DNA of 43,573 bases from Lachnospiraceae bacterium (lineage in GTDB: Bacteria; Bacillota; Clostridia; Lachnospirales; Lachnospiraceae): contig JAFRYE010000009.1 of NCBI GenBank assembly GCA_017441265.1, positions 1 through 43,573 on the forward strand, in the 5' to 3' direction. The position numbers were made by a program, and so were the translations under genes. This document shows, piece by piece, positions 1 through 9,077 of this stretch. The notes beneath the pieces are model-generated. The model was not told the origin of the DNA. It saw only the letters and a program-made list of their open reading frames with translations, and did not search any database. The first letter of the stretch is position 1; each line of letters begins with the position of its first letter.

Positions 1-2112
1 AACCAGGCCGGTGATGGAAGCCACGGCTGCCTGCCAGGTACCCCAGCCGAGCGGAGCGAAGATCCAGGCGATGCCGCTGCCGATCTTCGCCAGGATGGAC
101 ATGTCAAGCTCGTCCTCCGCCAGCATCCGGAAGCCGTCCGGCGTGAAGCCGAAGTACGAGGTGAACCATACCAGGATCGTCGACAACAGGATGATCGTGC
201 CGGCCTTCTTGATGAAGGACCAGCCGCGCTCCCACATGGAGCGGAGCACGTTCTTCAGGGTGGGCATACGGTATGCCGGAAGCTCCATAACAAACGGCGC
301 CGGGTTGCCCGCGAAGATCTTCGTCTTCTTCAGGATGATACCGGAGACGATGATGGAAGCCATGCCGATGAAGTATGCCGATGTCGAAATCCACGCGCTG
401 CCGCCGAAGATCGCGCCGGCGATCATGCCGATGAACGGAACCTTCGCGCTGCACGGGATAAATGTCGTTGTCATGATGGTCATACGGCGGTCGCGCTCAT
501 TTTCAATGGTACGCGACGCCATGATTCCCGGCACGCCGCAGCCGACACCGATCAGCATCGGGATGAAGGATTTGCCGGAGAGACCAAATTTGCGGAAAAT
601 GCGGTCCAGAACGAACGCGATTCTCGCCATATAGCCGCACGCCTCGAGGGCTGCGAGCAGGAAGAACAGTACAAGCATCTGCGGAACGAAACCGAGCACC
701 GCGCCGATACCTGCGATGATACCGTCAAGGATCAGTCCCTTGAGCCAGTCGGCACAGCCGATATTGTCAAGAAGCGACTCCACCAACGAAGGGATGCCGG
801 GCACCCACACGCCGTAGTTTGAGGGATCAACGCCGCCCTCGTATTTTTCATAGAGTCCGATCGCCTCGTTCACGTCGTCAACGGACGCCGTCTCATCGGT
901 CTCCTCGAGAGTTTCCTCATCGACGAGCGTGTAGGGGATCTCCGTTGCGGTGAGCTGTCCCACAAGACCCTTGAGCGCCGCTGCGGCCGCTTTGGAATCG
1001 TAGTCTTCCGCCTCGGAGTCCATTGCGGCTTCCACCGCTTCGGTGTCTATGCCGTCCTCCTGTGCCTTCGCGATCAGGCCTTCGAGGATCGCATCGGTGT
1101 CGCCGTACTCTTCCTCGGCGTCCTCCGTGTCGCCGGAACCGATTCCCAAAAGGTGCCATCCGTCTCCGAAGAGTCCGTCGTTCGCCCAGTCGGTTGCCGG
1201 AGCACCCACGCCGACCATGGCGATCCAATAGATTAAGAACATAACAAGTGCAAAGATCGGAAGTCCGAGCCAACGGTTGGTTACAATCTTATCGATCTTG
1301 TCGGAAGTCGTCAGTTTTCCGACGTGAGACTTCTTGCTGCAGCCTTTGATCACGTCCGCGATATACACGTACCGGTCGTTCGTGATGATACTCTCGGCAT
1401 CGTCGTCAAGCTCCGCCTCGGCTGCCTGAATATCCTTCTCGATATGCTCGAGAGTAGCCTTCGGAATGTTGAGGCTCTCCAGGATCTTCTCGTCACGCTC
1501 GAAGATCTTGACTGCGTAGAAGCGCTGCTGCTCCTCGGGCATGTTGTGCACGACCGCCTCCTCGATGTGAGCAAGCGCATGCTCAACCGGTCCGGAAAAT
1601 GAATGCTGCGGCACGGCAGCCTTCCGCTCCGCCGCCTTCACTGCCGCGTCGGCAGCCGCCGAGATTCCGATTTCCTTGAGCGCGGAGATCTCGACCACGT
1701 CGCAGCCGAGGTTGGAAGCCAGTTTCTTCGTGTCGATCACGTCGCCGGCCTTGCTCACGACGTCCATCATGTTGATCGCGCACACGACCGGGATTCCGAT
1801 CTCGAGAAGCTGCGTCGTCAGATACAGGTTTCTCTCAAGGTTCGTGCCGTCAATGATGTTGAGGATGGCGTCGGGGCGCTCGTTCAGGAGGTAGTTTCTC
1901 GCAACGACCTCCTCCAGCGTATACGGAGAAAGGGAATAAATGCCGGGAAGGTCGATGACCGTGACGTCATTGTGCTTCTTCAGCTTGCCCTCTTTCTTCT
2001 CCACCGTGACGCCCGGCCAGTTTCCGACGAACTGGTTTGCGCCGGTCAGCGCGTTGAAAAGCGTTGTCTTTCCACTGTTGGGGTTGCCCGCCAGTGCAAT
2101 CTTGATTCCCAT
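1..2112 (-). CDS. feoB: Ferrous iron transporter FeoB (C-terminus beyond window)
   Basis: FeoB is a membrane protein that imports Fe(II), with a cytoplasmic G domain at its N-terminus. The 704 visible residues begin MGIKIALAGNPNSGKTT (G1), followed by DLPGIYSLSP (G3) and NMMD (G4). The helical GDI region and the membrane Gate regions follow, with the conserved GVGCGVPGIMASRT stretch and a later FIPCSAKVPF. The start is supported by an AAGGAAAGGACAA ribosome site just upstream. Roughly residues 320-430, after the first membrane segment, form a long acidic insertion rich in D/E that E. coli FeoB lacks. The gene is last of three in feoA-feoA-feoB. The reading frame is still open at base 1, so the last helices are not seen. 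Confidence 0.97.
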   Translation of the reverse strand, partial: MGIKIALAGNPNSGKTTLFNALTGANQFVGNWPGVTVEKKEGKLKKHNDVTVIDLPGIYSLSPYTLEEVVARNYLLNERPDAILNIIDGTNLERNLYLTTQLLEIGIPVVCAINMMDVVSKAGDVIDTKKLASNLGCDVVEISALKEIGISAAADAAVKAAERKAAVPQHSFSGPVEHALAHIEEAVVHNMPEEQQRFYAVKIFERDEKILESLNIPKATLEHIEKDIQAAEAELDDDAESIITNDRYVYIADVIKGCSKKSHVGKLTTSDKIDKIVTNRWLGLPIFALVMFLIYWIAMVGVGAPATDWANDGLFGDGWHLLGIGSGDTEDAEEEYGDTDAILEGLIAKAQEDGIDTEAVEAAMDSEAEDYDSKAAAAALKGLVGQLTATEIPYTLVDEETLEETDETASVDDVNEAIGLYEKYEGGVDPSNYGVWVPGIPSLVESLLDNIGCADWLKGLILDGIIAGIGAVLGFVPQMLVLFFLLAALEACGYMARIAFVLDRIFRKFGLSGKSFIPMLIGVGCGVPGIMASRTIENERDRRMTIMTTTFIPCSAKVPFIGMIAGAIFGGSAWISTSAYFIGMASIIVSGIILKKTKIFAGNPAPFVMELPAYRMPTLKNVLRSMWERGWSFIKKAGTIILLSTILVWFTSYFGFTPDGFRMLAEDELDMSILAKIGSGIAWIFAPLGWGTWQAAVASITGLV

Positions 2113-2152
2113 GTTGTTGTCCTTTCCTTAGTTGCCCTGAGGTAACCCCGGG

Positions 2153-2383
2153 TCACAAAAAATACTCAACCAAAATCATCTCTGCATCTTCCTTACGCAG
2201 ACTCAGTTCATACCCGCGCACCGTCACCTCGATCGGATCTCCGAGAGGGGCAACTTTACGCACATAGACCGTAACACCGCGGGTGATTCCCATGTCCATG
2301 ATCCGGCGGCGGACCGCTCCCTGGCCGTTGAGGCGGATCACAGTCGCGGTTTCCCCGATTCCCACTTCGCGCAATGTCTTCAT
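2153..2383 (-). CDS. feoA: FeoA-domain protein (proximal to feoB)
   Basis: This is a 76-residue SH3-like FeoA protein, expected to act in the cytosol with FeoB in Fe(II) uptake. The family pattern is clear: MKTLREVGIGETATVIRL, then RRRIMDMGITRGVTVYV, then PLGDPIEVTVRGYELSLRKEDAEMI. A ribosome site (AAGGAAGT) precedes the ATG. It lies 40 bases upstream of feoB and is certainly co-transcribed. The related upstream gene (2451-2663) also encodes a FeoA domain, so the operon has two. Confidence 0.95.
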   Translation of the reverse strand: MKTLREVGIGETATVIRLNGQGAVRRRIMDMGITRGVTVYVRKVAPLGDPIEVTVRGYELSLRKEDAEMILVEYFL

Positions 2384-2450
2384 GGCAGTTACTTCCTTTC
2401 CTTATTTTTCAAAAGCGCTCCTCGCGCCCTCAGTTTCATCGTTCGCGGCA

Positions 2451-2663
2451 CTACACAAAGATATGGCGCGCCGCCTCATCGCTGATCGCGATCCGCGAGT
2501 CCTTCACATTGACGATCACATTGCCGCACGTCTCGGCAACGATCTGTATCGTCGCGCCGGCGACAAATCCCAATGTTTCCAAATGCTGCCGTACATCCGG
2601 CTTTCCGGTGACTCTCCTTACCGTAAGCAAAACATTCCGATCCGCTACACTCAAAGGAATCAT
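2451..2663 (-). CDS. Second FeoA-domain protein
   Basis: This is a 70-residue protein with the FeoA fold pattern: MIPLSVADRNVLLTVRRV, then RQHLETLGFVAGATIQIV, then GNVIVNVKDSRIAISDEAARHI. It is more divergent than the neighbouring FeoA and lacks the usual PLGDP segment. The start follows GGGAGG at a good distance. It is the first gene of the feo operon, directly behind the promoter at 2715-2743. Double feoA genes are known in Clostridia; whether the two copies have separate roles cannot be told from sequence. Confidence 0.9.
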   Translation of the reverse strand: MIPLSVADRNVLLTVRRVTGKPDVRQHLETLGFVAGATIQIVAETCGNVIVNVKDSRIAISDEAARHIFV

Positions 2664-2688
2664 ACACTCACCTCCCGGTCCTTACTTT

Positions 2689-2743
2689 GGTTAACTTGCG
2701 GTAACCCCGTCGACATTATAGTTAGCACGAGACAACTTGTCAA
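2689..2743 (-). promoter_or_regulatory. feo promoter with overlapping operator-like palindrome
   Basis: On the minus strand there is a perfect sigma-A promoter: TTGACA (2738-2743), 17 bases, TATAAT (2715-2720). Just downstream, at the expected transcription start, lies the imperfect palindrome GGTTAACTTGCGGTAACC (2689-2706, plus strand), resembling GGTTA-n-TAACC sites of DtxR/IdeR-type iron repressors. The decamer GGTAACCCCG inside it (2700-2709) recurs before feoB at 2141-2150. Inference: iron-dependent repression by the divergent regulator. Confidence 0.75.
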
Positions 2744-2783
2744 GTCCGTTTTCGCAAGTTTTCGGAAAGAAGTATTCATTTTC

Positions 2784-2826
2784 CGAACAATGTTCGCTTG
2801 ACGCATTCCGTTTCGTAGCGTATAAT
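2784..2826 (+). promoter_or_regulatory. Promoter of the DtxR-type regulator, with adjacent palindrome
   Basis: TTGACG (2798-2803), 17 bases, TATAAT (2821-2826) forms a strong sigma-A promoter on the plus strand. Immediately before the -35 lies the palindrome CGAACA-A-TGTTCG (2784-2796). It resembles half-sites of a LexA box, but the spacing is one base too short for that, so an autoregulatory or other repressor site is equally possible. Confidence 0.7.
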
Positions 2827-2893
2827 TTCTTTATACGCCGCGCAACGGTTTTCCGCCGTTATCAGACCGGCTAAACCACCCAGGAGGTGCGTC

Positions 2894-3259
2894 ATGATTT
2901 ACGAATCCGGTGAAATGTATCTCGAAACGATACTTATTCTTTCGCAGTCGCAAAATGAAGTTCACGCCGTCGACATCGCCGGTGCGATGAACATCTCGAA
3001 AGCTTCCGTCAGCCGCGCGTTGGGCCGCCTGAAGAGCGAGGGCTGCCTCATCATCGACGCCGCCGGCCGGATCGCGTTCACGGAGCGCGGCCGCAACATC
3101 GCGGAGAAGATTTACGAGCGCCACGAAATCCTTTCGAAGATGCTGGAATCCCTCGGCGTTCCCGCGGAGATCGCCGCTGCCGATGCCTGCAAGATCGAGC
3201 ACGATATCAGCGACGAGACCTTCGAGCTGATCAAGGAGCATTATCTGAAGAACAAGTGA
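2894..3259 (+). CDS. DtxR/MntR-family metal-dependent transcriptional regulator
   Basis: This 121-residue protein begins MIYESGEMYLETILIL, the typical first helix of DtxR/MntR regulators. A winged helix-turn-helix follows (VDIAGAMNISKASVSRALGRLKSEG), then a C-terminal dimerisation part with candidate metal ligands (YERHEIL, CKIEHDISDETFE). It lacks the SH3-like third domain, so it is of the short MntR-like type. A CAGGAGG ribosome site precedes the ATG. It is divergent from feoA-feoA-feoB, which suggests Fe(II)- (or Mn(II)-) dependent control of that operon. Specificity for iron is inferred from location. Confidence 0.9.
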   Translation: MIYESGEMYLETILILSQSQNEVHAVDIAGAMNISKASVSRALGRLKSEGCLIIDAAGRIAFTERGRNIAEKIYERHEILSKMLESLGVPAEIAAADACKIEHDISDETFELIKEHYLKNK

Positions 3260-3287
3260 TCGCGCGAGCGTTTGACTTTGCACAAAA

Positions 3288-3333
3288 CAGCCCCTGCGGC
3301 ACGGGATTTCCCGGCGCAAGGGCTGCTTTTTTA
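3288..3333 (+). terminator. Rho-independent terminator of the DtxR-type regulator
   Basis: An imperfect GC-rich hairpin (CAGCCC...GGGCTG outer stem, CGGG/CCCG inner stem) is followed by CTTTTTTA, about 30 bases after the stop codon. Confidence 0.8.
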
Positions 3334-3371
3334 TTCTCTTGATCTTGACAACGCTTCTTCGGAAAATGCGG

Positions 3372-5123
3372 TTATTTTCCCGCGTACTCCGGAATCCTGC
3401 TCAGATCAAATATCTTTCCGACGATCATGTACGCCTCCGTATTGTCCTCGGGAACCGCTTCATAGAACACGTCGAGGAAGTCCTTCGCGGTAGCGTTTTT
3501 GAACGCATTGCGCCGAACATACTCGCGCAAAATGCCGTACCAGGTTTCTGTGCCGACGCTGTCCTCCAGAAGCTTGAACGCTCTGCGTCCGGTTTCGTAG
3601 ATACTGGCAATGTATTGATATTCTTTCGCGTACTCGTAGCAGGAGCGATTTAACGGGAGATGTCCGGCATCGATCCAGCTGTCCAGCAATGTTTCTCTCA
3701 GGATTTCGGCCGAATACTGATCCATCGGGAGTACCAGCCCGTTATCAAATCCTACATAGTCCTCATACACTCGTTCCGTGTACGACGTTAAGGATTCGTC
3801 CATCCAGGGTTCAAGTCCCGAGTTGCTGCCCACGATTCCCATGAACCACTGGTGACCGATCTCATGGGCAACGCAGATTTCCATCCCCTCGTAGCTGAGT
3901 TTTGGATCTTCCTCAGGACCGCGCTCGATCGGCTCACAGTATTCGCTTGTGATTATGATCAGGTTCGGATACTCCATACCGCCGGCCGCGATCGGAGCGT
4001 AGATGATGTCCAGCTCCTCGTAAGGATAGCGTCCGAACGCCTGGCCGAAAGCCTCCAAAGAGTCCTTTGCGCACTGCAGCGTCACTTTCACGCACTCATC
4101 CATCTTGTCCGCCGGAGGGTTTTTCCCGTTGTAATACACATTGATGCGAACCCCGTCGTACGTCCCGTCCGCCGCGGCAAAGCAATCCGAAGCACAGAAC
4201 ACGAAGCTTCGAACGCACGGCGCCTTCAATGTGTACGTCGTGGTTCCGTTGACCGTCTGCTTCGAACTCTCCGTTCCGGACGATGCCACAAGGAACCCTT
4301 CGGGAACCGTGATGCGGACATCGAAATCGGCGATCTCCGAGTAGAAGCACTCGCCGGAAATGACAAATTTCTCGTGGGACCACGCACCGTTCACATACTC
4401 CGCAAGAACCGGATAAAAGCTGGTCACATTGTAGATCCCGTCGTAATAGCCGTAGCGGTCCGCAAGATTCGGGATCTTCGCCGTAAAATCATACGTCAGC
4501 GTCATTTTTTCATTGGGCGCCAGCGGTTTGGAAAGCGCAAGCCAGAGCACGGATACGTCGGTGTCCCGCTCAAACGTGAGCGCGGAACCGTCTCTGCCGT
4601 CAAGGATCCCCGTGATCTCCGTCATCGCAGCGTCAGCCTTGACTTCCTTCGGATCGTAGCCGACCGTCTTTCCGTCAGTGAACAGGCTCGAGTAATCTCG
4701 CATGCACAGTTTATCCCAGACATCCGTCGAATCATTCCAAAACGTGAACACGACATGACCGACTACGGTATTTTTGTCCGTATCCAGTTTCAGATCCATG
4801 TCGTAGTGATACCGCTCTCCCGTCGGAATATCAATCGCGCACCCTTTTTCCGGTGCCTGAAAGCCCGTAGGTGTCGGTGTCGCGGGAACCTCCGTCGGCG
4901 TGGGCGTTGCCGGGATCTCCGTCGGCGTGGGCGTCTCCGTCGGTGTGGGTGTTGCCGGAATCCCGGTCGGTGTCACCGGGGGCTCCTGCTCCGGCGTTGT
5001 CACGGCGGGCATCCCCGTCGGTTTTTCTTTCGAAGTGTTATTGTCCGTCTTTCCGCAGGCCGTCAGGAGCACGAGCACCAAAAGCATCACGGCAAGACGG
5101 ATCTGCTTGTTCATTTTCCTCAT
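3372..5123 (-). CDS. M1-family metallopeptidase lipoprotein
   Basis: This is a surface-anchored zinc aminopeptidase-like protein of 583 residues. The chosen start gives a signal peptide MRKMNKQIRLAVMLLV with lipobox LLTAC (Cys 23) and has an AAGGGGAA ribosome site; an upstream start at 5168 would spoil both. A Thr/Pro-rich linker (repeats of TPTPTE, about residues 35-85) leads to the M1 domain. That domain has GGMEYPN, the exopeptidase GxMEN-like motif, and the zinc site HEIGHQW near residue 420, with the third ligand in the following MDESLTSY segment. It probably trims peptides outside the cell. A good -35 TTGACA (minus strand, 5201-5206) lies upstream with a weaker -10. Confidence 0.88.
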   Translation of the reverse strand: MRKMNKQIRLAVMLLVLVLLTACGKTDNNTSKEKPTGMPAVTTPEQEPPVTPTGIPATPTPTETPTPTEIPATPTPTEVPATPTPTGFQAPEKGCAIDIPTGERYHYDMDLKLDTDKNTVVGHVVFTFWNDSTDVWDKLCMRDYSSLFTDGKTVGYDPKEVKADAAMTEITGILDGRDGSALTFERDTDVSVLWLALSKPLAPNEKMTLTYDFTAKIPNLADRYGYYDGIYNVTSFYPVLAEYVNGAWSHEKFVISGECFYSEIADFDVRITVPEGFLVASSGTESSKQTVNGTTTYTLKAPCVRSFVFCASDCFAAADGTYDGVRINVYYNGKNPPADKMDECVKVTLQCAKDSLEAFGQAFGRYPYEELDIIYAPIAAGGMEYPNLIIITSEYCEPIERGPEEDPKLSYEGMEICVAHEIGHQWFMGIVGSNSGLEPWMDESLTSYTERVYEDYVGFDNGLVLPMDQYSAEILRETLLDSWIDAGHLPLNRSCYEYAKEYQYIASIYETGRRAFKLLEDSVGTETWYGILREYVRRNAFKNATAKDFLDVFYEAVPEDNTEAYMIVGKIFDLSRIPEYAGK

Positions 5124-5177
5124 AGTTAAAATTCCCCTTTGTTTTCCTTCCCCCCCGACGCGCGCCATCGGTAGGAT

Positions 5178-5206
5178 ATCTCATTATTACTCACAGATAT
5201 TGTCAA
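5178..5206 (-). promoter_or_regulatory. Candidate promoter of the M1 peptidase gene
   Basis: Minus strand TTGACA (5201-5206) with TGAGAT at 17 bases (5178-5183). The -35 is perfect but the -10 is poor. Confidence 0.4.
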
Positions 5207-5338
5207 ATCTTGTTAAGTCTATGAAAAAACCATGAAGTCGGCCCTCCCGTTATCCGCCCGGATTTCGTATATACTGTCACTTTTCCTTTGTTTTCCGCAT
5301 CTTCGCAAGTCTCTGCCCGCTTTCTCGGCGACTCGCCG

Positions 5339-5368
5339 TTGACAAATCATCCCCGCCCGTAGTTTACT
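5339..5368 (+). promoter_or_regulatory. Candidate promoter of the MATE gene
   Basis: TTGACA (5339-5344), 18 bases, TTTACT (5363-5368), giving a short leader before the AAGGGG ribosome site and the ATG at 5392. An alternative -10 (TATACT, near 5270) lies further upstream without a clear -35. Confidence 0.45.
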
Positions 5369-5391
5369 GAAAAAAAGGGGATTGAAATCGC

Positions 5392-6762
5392 ATGAAAAAC
5401 GACAGGAAAGAAATTCGATTTTTCGAGCAGGAGCCGGTTCCCGTCGCCATCGCGCATCTGGCGCTCCCGACGATCGTCGGGCAGATCATCGTTGTGCTCT
5501 ACAACATGGCTGACACCTTCTTTATCGGTCTCACCGGAAACGATGCCGCATTGGCCGCGGTCACCGTTTGCCTGCCCGCATTCATGTTTCTTTCTGCAAT
5601 CGCCAACCTATTCGGAGTGGGCGGTGCCGGTGAGGCAGCCCGCAATCTCGGCGGCGGAAACAGAAAGTGCGCAGGGGAAGCCTGCGCCTTTTCCTTCTGG
5701 GGATGTGCCGCTCTGACGTTTTTATACACTTCCCTTGCGGTACTTCTGCGACATCCGTTCATCGACATCGTAGGCGGCGGAGACAGTGAAGTGCACCGCC
5801 TTGCCGTTTCCTATCTTCTGATCACCGTAGGTCTGGGCGGCCTCGGAACCTCCATGAACATGGTGATGGCTCACCTGTTCCGAAGCGAGGGCCGAAGCAT
5901 GGACGCCGGCATCGGCATCGTCTTCGGAAGTCTCTTAAACATCGTGCTCGACCCCGTTTTCATGTTTGTAATCCTGCCCCCCGGCCGCGAGATCATCGGC
6001 GCCGCGATCGCCACGGCGCTCTCCAACTGGATGGCCTTTCTGCTGATGCTTTTCCTTCAATACCGGCGGCATCGCACCTCGGTGCTCTCCTTCAAACTCC
6101 CCGTATCCCCCGACCGGGAAATGACCCGCCGCATCATAAGCACCGGCCTTCCGGCCTGTATCATGACCTTGTTTGAAAACATCTCCTACGCCTGTCTCGA
6201 CCGTCTGATGATGGCCAACGGGACTGCCGCGCAGGCCGGTCTTGGCGTCGCCAAGAAGATCAACATGCTCGCCCACGCCTCCGTCCGCGGCCTGACGCAG
6301 GGCATTCTTCCTCTGATCGCATACAACCATACCGCAGGCAACAAAACCCGCATGAAGCATGTCATCCGCGACACCGTACTGATCTCGATCGCCGTGAGCG
6401 CCGGCTGCATGACCGCCTGCCTGATCGCCGCAAGGCCGCTGATCGGTCTTTTCATCCATCCCGGGACATCCCACTCGATGGGCGTCCACTTCCTTCGGAT
6501 CCTCTGTATCGGAGCGCCGTTTTCGGCCGTTGCCTACACCTTTATCTCCTTCTTCCAGGCTGTCGGGCTCTGGCGCAATGCCTTCCGGATCGCCGTGCTC
6601 CGCAAAGGCTTCCTGGATATCCCTCTGATGTTCCTCTTCTGTCTTGTCAACCCGCTCTTCGGCATCGTCGCCGCCACGCCGACCGCCGATCTCATCTGCT
6701 GCGTGACGGCGCTGATCCTCTTTCGGATGTACTACCGAAAGCACCTGCGGGACGCGGTGTAG
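5392..6762 (+). CDS. MATE-family multidrug/organic cation efflux transporter
   Basis: This is a 456-residue integral membrane antiporter. It begins EIRFFEQEPVPVAIAHLALPTIVGQIIVVLYNMADTFFIG (given here only in part as the first-helix region), with the MATE-typical PTI.GQ...YN..DTFFIG pattern. About twelve hydrophobic segments follow, with a duplicated half near residues 235-280 (STGLPACIMTLFENISYA...GLGVAKKIN). The start has AAAGGGG 10 bases upstream. The gene is alone between oppositely oriented genes and ends with TAG. The substrate cannot be predicted. Confidence 0.92.
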   Translation: MKNDRKEIRFFEQEPVPVAIAHLALPTIVGQIIVVLYNMADTFFIGLTGNDAALAAVTVCLPAFMFLSAIANLFGVGGAGEAARNLGGGNRKCAGEACAFSFWGCAALTFLYTSLAVLLRHPFIDIVGGGDSEVHRLAVSYLLITVGLGGLGTSMNMVMAHLFRSEGRSMDAGIGIVFGSLLNIVLDPVFMFVILPPGREIIGAAIATALSNWMAFLLMLFLQYRRHRTSVLSFKLPVSPDREMTRRIISTGLPACIMTLFENISYACLDRLMMANGTAAQAGLGVAKKINMLAHASVRGLTQGILPLIAYNHTAGNKTRMKHVIRDTVLISIAVSAGCMTACLIAARPLIGLFIHPGTSHSMGVHFLRILCIGAPFSAVAYTFISFFQAVGLWRNAFRIAVLRKGFLDIPLMFLFCLVNPLFGIVAATPTADLICCVTALILFRMYYRKHLRDAV

Positions 6763-7146
6763 CAGGACACGGCATAGCCGGCCGCAGAATGGCGGGCCGG
6801 CCGGTAACCAAGTCCGTCTTACCTTGTTTTCGGGCTTCCGAAAAACAATTTTGAGTCATTTACAAGGTTTTTCATCAAAAAAGAGGATTTCACTTGAAAA
6901 ATATACCTGTCTGTAAGTTTCGAAGCCATGCCCGTTTTTGTTTTTTTCATGGGACTTTTCAGATTTAGCGAAAACACTTGAAAACTCGTCGGATCCACAA
7001 CCAACGAGACGGATACAATTTTTGAACTTTTCATGGGAAATCGCAAGAATTCAGTTTTCCCTTGTAATTTCCGGAAAAACCGGCTTTTATGACAGGTAAG
7101 AAACACGAATTCTTACGAAATACCGCGAATAGCATCGTAATCAGCA
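6763..7146. repeat. AT-rich non-coding island with degenerate ~83-bp repeat
   Basis: About 380 bases between the MATE and ftsH stop codons are much poorer in GC than the rest of the window and hold no convincing gene. Two degenerate units can be aligned. CACTTGAAAA occurs at 6892 and 6975, and TTTTCATGGGA at 6944 and 7028, each pair 83-84 bases apart. A weaker third unit may precede them (TTTTTCATCA near 6869). A minus-strand frame (6819-7106) opens with GTG and no ribosome site and is not accepted as a gene. Confidence 0.45.
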
Positions 7147-7177
7147 CAAAAGCGCCTCCGGGTTCCCCGGAGGCGCT
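7147..7177 (-). terminator. Terminator of the hup-ftsH cluster
   Basis: A perfect 12-bp stem (AGCGCCTCCGGG / CCCGGAGGCGCT, 7151-7177, loop TTC) is followed on the minus strand by a short T run. It ends transcription about 15 bases after the ftsH stop. Confidence 0.85.
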
Positions 7178-7190
7178 TCCTGCTTATTGA

Positions 7191-9077
7191 TTACTCGTTG
7201 TCCGCATCCGGCGCGTCGTCCAGAACGATGTCCGTCACGGCCGGAGTCTCCTCCGGTACGATCCCGAACAACGCCTCGAACTCCTCGCGGGTGATGCGTT
7301 CCTTCGCAAGCAAAAGCTCTGCACTGCGGTCGAGGATTTCGCGGTTCTCACCGATCAGGCGCTTCGCCTCGGCGTAGCACTCCTCGATGATGCGGCGAAC
7401 TTCCTCGTCAATACTGTTGGCAACAGCCTCGCTGTAGCTCTTCGTATGGCCGTAGTCGCGGCCGATGAAGACCTCGTCCTCGTCGCCGGCGTAGTTGACC
7501 GGGCCGAGGCTGTCGGAAAAGCCGTACTTCGTGACCATCGCACGAGCCATCGCCGTCGCCTGCTTGATATCCTGGCTGGCTCCGGTCGTGATGTCCTCGA
7601 AAACCATCTCCTCTGCGACACGTCCGCCGAGGGAGACGATGATCTGCTGGATCATCTCGCCGCGGGTGCGGAACATCTCGTCCTCACCGGGAAGCGGCAT
7701 CGTATAGCCCGCAGCGCCGTTGCCGGTCGGAATGATGGAAACGGTATAGACCGGGCCGACATCCGGCAGAACGTGGAACAGGATCGCGTGTCCGGACTCA
7801 TGGAAGGCCGTGATGCGCTTCTCCTTGTCGGAAATGATGCGGCTCTTCTTCTCCGTTCCGATGCCGACACGGATCAAAGCCTTCTTCACGTCCGCATCGG
7901 TGATAAACGCGCGTTCTTCCTTGGCTGCCGTGATGGCCGCCTCGTTCATGAGGTTCTCCAGATCGGCTCCGGAAAATCCTGCCGTCGAACGGGCAATGTG
8001 CTCTAAGTTCACGTCCTCGCCGAGAGGCTTGTTGCGAACATGGACTTTCAAAATCTCCAGGCGGCCGCGAACATCCGGGCGGCCCACCATAACCTTGCGG
8101 TCGAAACGTCCCGGACGAAGGATCGCGGGATCGAGAATATCCACACGGTTGGTCGCCGCGAGGACGATAATGCCTTCATTGACGCCGAAACCGTCCATCT
8201 CCACGAGGAGCTGGTTGAGCGTCTGCTCGCGCTCATCATGTCCGCCGCCGAGACCCGCGCCACGGCGTCTTGCCACAGCGTCGATCTCGTCGATAAATAC
8301 AATACAGGGCGCATTTTTCTTCGCTGTCGCGAACAGGTCTCGCACGCGGGAAGCGCCGACACCGACGAACATCTCCACGAAATCCGAGCCGGAGATTGAG
8401 AAGAACGGAACGCCTGCCTCACCGGCCACGGCCTTTGCAAGGAGCGTCTTACCGGTTCCGGGCGGTCCCTCCATCAGGATACCCTTCGGGATGCGCGCAC
8501 CAACGCGGATGAACTGCTTCGGGTTGGAGAGGAAACGGACCACTTCCTCGAGCTCTTCCTTCTCCTCCTGAAGACCGGCGACATCCTTGAATGTGGTCGG
8601 GTTTTCTTTGCCGTCGGTCATTTGCGCACGGCTCTTACCGAAGTTGAGCACCTGCGAATTGCTGCCGCCTCCGCCGAGAGAGTGGCCGAGCACGAAAAAT
8701 ACCAAGATCACCGCGATCAGGATGACGAGATACGGGAACACCGTCGTCCAGAACCAGCTCGGTTTGTCGACGTCGTTGACGATGACTTTTACGCCTGCAG
8801 CCTCCGTCTCTTTCACGATCTCGCTGACGTCCGTAACGTTGAAGGTGCGGCGAGTCTTGTCTGCCATAACCACAACAACGTTACCGTTCGGCGCCTCGAC
8901 AAAGGGCGTCACATAAACCGCTTCCACTTGTTTGGCGTTGATCCACTGAACGAAGTCCGCATGCGTATACTGCTCCGCATTGCGGTCCGCGTTGCTCGAA
9001 TAGATCAGCCCGATGATAAGAATTCCGAGGAGCAGGAAGTAAAACATCATGCCCCCGCGACGTGATTTTCCGTTCAT
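7191..9077 (-). CDS. ftsH: ATP-dependent zinc metalloprotease FtsH
   Basis: This is a membrane-anchored AAA+ protease of 628 residues that degrades misfolded and regulatory proteins. The first membrane segment is near residues 10-26 and the second near 111-132. Walker A is GPPGTGKT (204-211), Walker B is IVFIDEID, and the second region of homology is [20 protein letters not shown]. The zinc site is HESGH (426-430), with the distal Asp in [11 protein letters not shown]. The C-terminal tail is short and acidic. The start codon overlaps the hpt stop (TAATG), so translation is coupled. It is the last gene of the cluster and the longest stretch here without the GGAAAATG word. Confidence 0.98.
   Translation of the reverse strand: MNGKSRRGGMMFYFLLLGILIIGLIYSSNADRNAEQYTHADFVQWINAKQVEAVYVTPFVEAPNGNVVVVMADKTRRTFNVTDVSEIVKETEAAGVKVIVNDVDKPSWFWTTVFPYLVILIAVILVFFVLGHSLGGGGSNSQVLNFGKSRAQMTDGKENPTTFKDVAGLQEEKEELEEVVRFLSNPKQFIRVGARIPKGILMEGPPGTGKTLLAKAVAGEAGVPFFSISGSDFVEMFVGVGASRVRDLFATAKKNAPCIVFIDEIDAVARRRGAGLGGGHDEREQTLNQLLVEMDGFGVNEGIIVLAATNRVDILDPAILRPGRFDRKVMVGRPDVRGRLEILKVHVRNKPLGEDVNLEHIARSTAGFSGADLENLMNEAAITAAKEERAFITDADVKKALIRVGIGTEKKSRIISDKEKRITAFHESGHAILFHVLPDVGPVYTVSIIPTGNGAAGYTMPLPGEDEMFRTRGEMIQQIIVSLGGRVAEEMVFEDITTGASQDIKQATAMARAMVTKYGFSDSLGPVNYAGDEDEVFIGRDYGHTKSYSEAVANSIDEEVRRIIEECYAEAKRLIGENREILDRSAELLLAKERITREEFEALFGIVPEETPAVTDIVLDDAPDADNE

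Noticed and set aside
2784-2796. LexA (SOS) box CGAAC...GTTCG
   Set aside because: The Bacillota LexA site has four bases between CGAAC and GTTCG; here there are three, and the neighbouring genes are not SOS genes.
6819-7106. A 95-residue minus-strand gene
   Set aside because: It opens with GTG, has no ribosome site, has odd low-GC codon use and lies in a degenerate repeat.
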